5,637 nucleotides of DNA from assembly GCA_900551515.1 (NCBI GenBank), contig URWH01000136.1, forward strand, positions 1-5,637. Direction: 5' to 3'. This stretch comes from an uncultured Porphyromonadaceae bacterium. GTDB lineage: Bacteria > Bacteroidota > Bacteroidia > Bacteroidales > Muribaculaceae. Shown here in pieces: positions 5,249-5,637 of this stretch (its first letter is position 1; each line of letters opens with the position of its first letter). Under the pieces are notes generated by a model. That model was not told where the DNA came from. It searched no databases and was given only the letters and a program-made list of their open reading frames with translations. The translations under genes and the position numbers were made by a program.

Positions 5249-5458
5249 ATGGCAACGAACACAATGAAAGGAACACAAGCGTTCCAAGACACAATCGCCC
5301 GGTATCTTATGGCAAGGGCAGAAAACGACCCTCTCGTAGCGGTCAGGCTGGCAAATCCCTCCAAGACGATGGAGCAGTGTTGCGCCTATATCATCGGAGA
5401 GGTCAAGAAAAGCGGTTGTTGCGGTTTTACCGACGATGAAATTTTACGGCTCGCTTAA
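5249..5458 (+). CDS. PcfK-like family protein, short form (AcrIIA9-related family)
   Basis: This 69-residue protein matches the N-terminal half of PcfK-like proteins. MKGTQAFQDTIARYLMARA (residues 6-24) gives the opening helix, the middle carries NPSKTMEQCCAYI (36-48), and the family signature KSGCCGFTDDEI lies at 54-65. PcfK-like genes belong to Gram-positive and Bacteroidales conjugative elements, usually beside PcfJ. Their role in transfer is not established, and to my recollection part of this family carries the Cas9-inhibitor AcrIIA9 label. Relatives generally continue past TDDEI with a motif like HYYDED and can reach about 140 residues. This one stops four residues later at the TAA at 5456, so it is either a short form or truncated. 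Start 5249 or the ATG at 5264 (Met6) are both possible; Met6 matches the usual family start. It follows the membrane-protein gene by 13 bases and overlaps the next frame by 23 bases. Confidence 0.75.
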   Translation: MATNTMKGTQAFQDTIARYLMARAENDPLVAVRLANPSKTMEQCCAYIIGEVKKSGCCGFTDDEILRLA

Positions 5459-5637
5459 TTGGGATGACAATCCTCCCATCAACGGTTTCTATGAAACAAT
5501 GATGTCGATTGCCCACCGTCAGATGGAGGAAATGCGTCTGGAGCAGGAATCGCAGAAAGCGGCAGAGGCAGCGGGTATCGCTCCCGGAGAAACATACATC
5601 GAAAAGACCGAAGGCGATTTCATACCCGGCGGCCGGC
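5436..5637 (+). CDS. Unknown protein, 5' part only, overlapping the PcfK-family gene
   Basis: An open frame starts at ATG 5436, 23 bases before the end of the PcfK-like gene and one base out of its frame, and runs off the window after 67 codons. It begins MKFYGSLNWDDNPPINGFYE, continues with a charged, probably helical segment (residues 21-46, rich in Met, Glu, Gln and Arg, with MEEMRLEQESQKAAEAAG), and then GETYIEKTEGDFIPGG. The composition is protein-like and the overlap is typical of co-translated element genes. I do not recognise the family. An alternative is that it is the remainder of a frameshifted PcfK protein, but it does not show the HYYDED-like continuation of that family, so a separate gene is preferred. 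Confidence 0.6.
   Translation, partial: MKFYGSLNWDDNPPINGFYETMMSIAHRQMEEMRLEQESQKAAEAAGIAPGETYIEKTEGDFIPGGR

Noticed and set aside
1..5637. CRISPR array, tRNA/rRNA genes, transposase or reverse transcriptase gene
   Set aside because: No regularly spaced repeats, no tRNA-like cloverleaf and no such protein motifs were seen on either strand.

Overview
The window looks like chromosomal DNA of a gut Bacteroidales bacterium that gives way to accessory or mobile DNA. Three things point to Bacteroidales: promoter elements of the TAxxTTTG (-7) / TTTG (-33) type at several gene starts, the near absence of Shine-Dalgarno sequences, and gene families common in that order (a Bacteroidetes-type HicA, RloA/RloB, PcfK). 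The GC-rich codon use of the first two genes would suit a Muribaculaceae-like lineage, but the genus is not settled by the sequence.

Layout. (1) 54-1567, plus strand, GC-rich: a promoter, an iron-sulfur-flavoprotein-like NAD(P)H oxidoreductase and a ZIP-family metal transporter, spaced closely enough to be one operon. (2) 1612-1788, minus: a 58-residue HicA-like toxin relic that lacks the usual C-terminal part and has no HicB partner. (3) 1789-2477: about 690 bases with no convincing protein gene. It holds a G-quadruplex-capable tract (2077-2106), a strong minus-strand intrinsic terminator (2107-2147) and, 150 bases upstream of it, a near-consensus minus-strand Bacteroidales promoter (2299-2329). 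Together these outline a possible small RNA of about 185 nt. (4) 2478-4183, minus: a tightly coupled two-gene operon, an AAA ATPase (RloA-like) and a Toprim/OLD-like RloB protein, with a -7 promoter box at 4212-4219. This is the AbiL/RloAB type of presumed phage-defence pair. (5) 4184-5019: no intact gene. A cluster of hairpins (4322-4450) is followed by what reads as a decayed minus-strand gene (4463-4936) with stops and frame switches. (6) 5020-5637, plus: a small two-helix membrane protein, a short PcfK-family protein, and the start of an overlapping third gene that runs off the window. PcfK-like genes are typical of Bacteroidales integrative and conjugative elements, so this end is probably inside or next to one.

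How it fits together: a housekeeping redox/metal locus borders a defence-and-mobility region in which a toxin relic, a defence operon, gene debris and conjugative-element genes lie side by side. The best candidates for something new are the promoter-to-terminator RNA cassette with its adjacent G-rich tract just downstream of rloAB, and the hairpin cluster upstream of rloA. All family names come from reading motifs by eye; no database search was possible.
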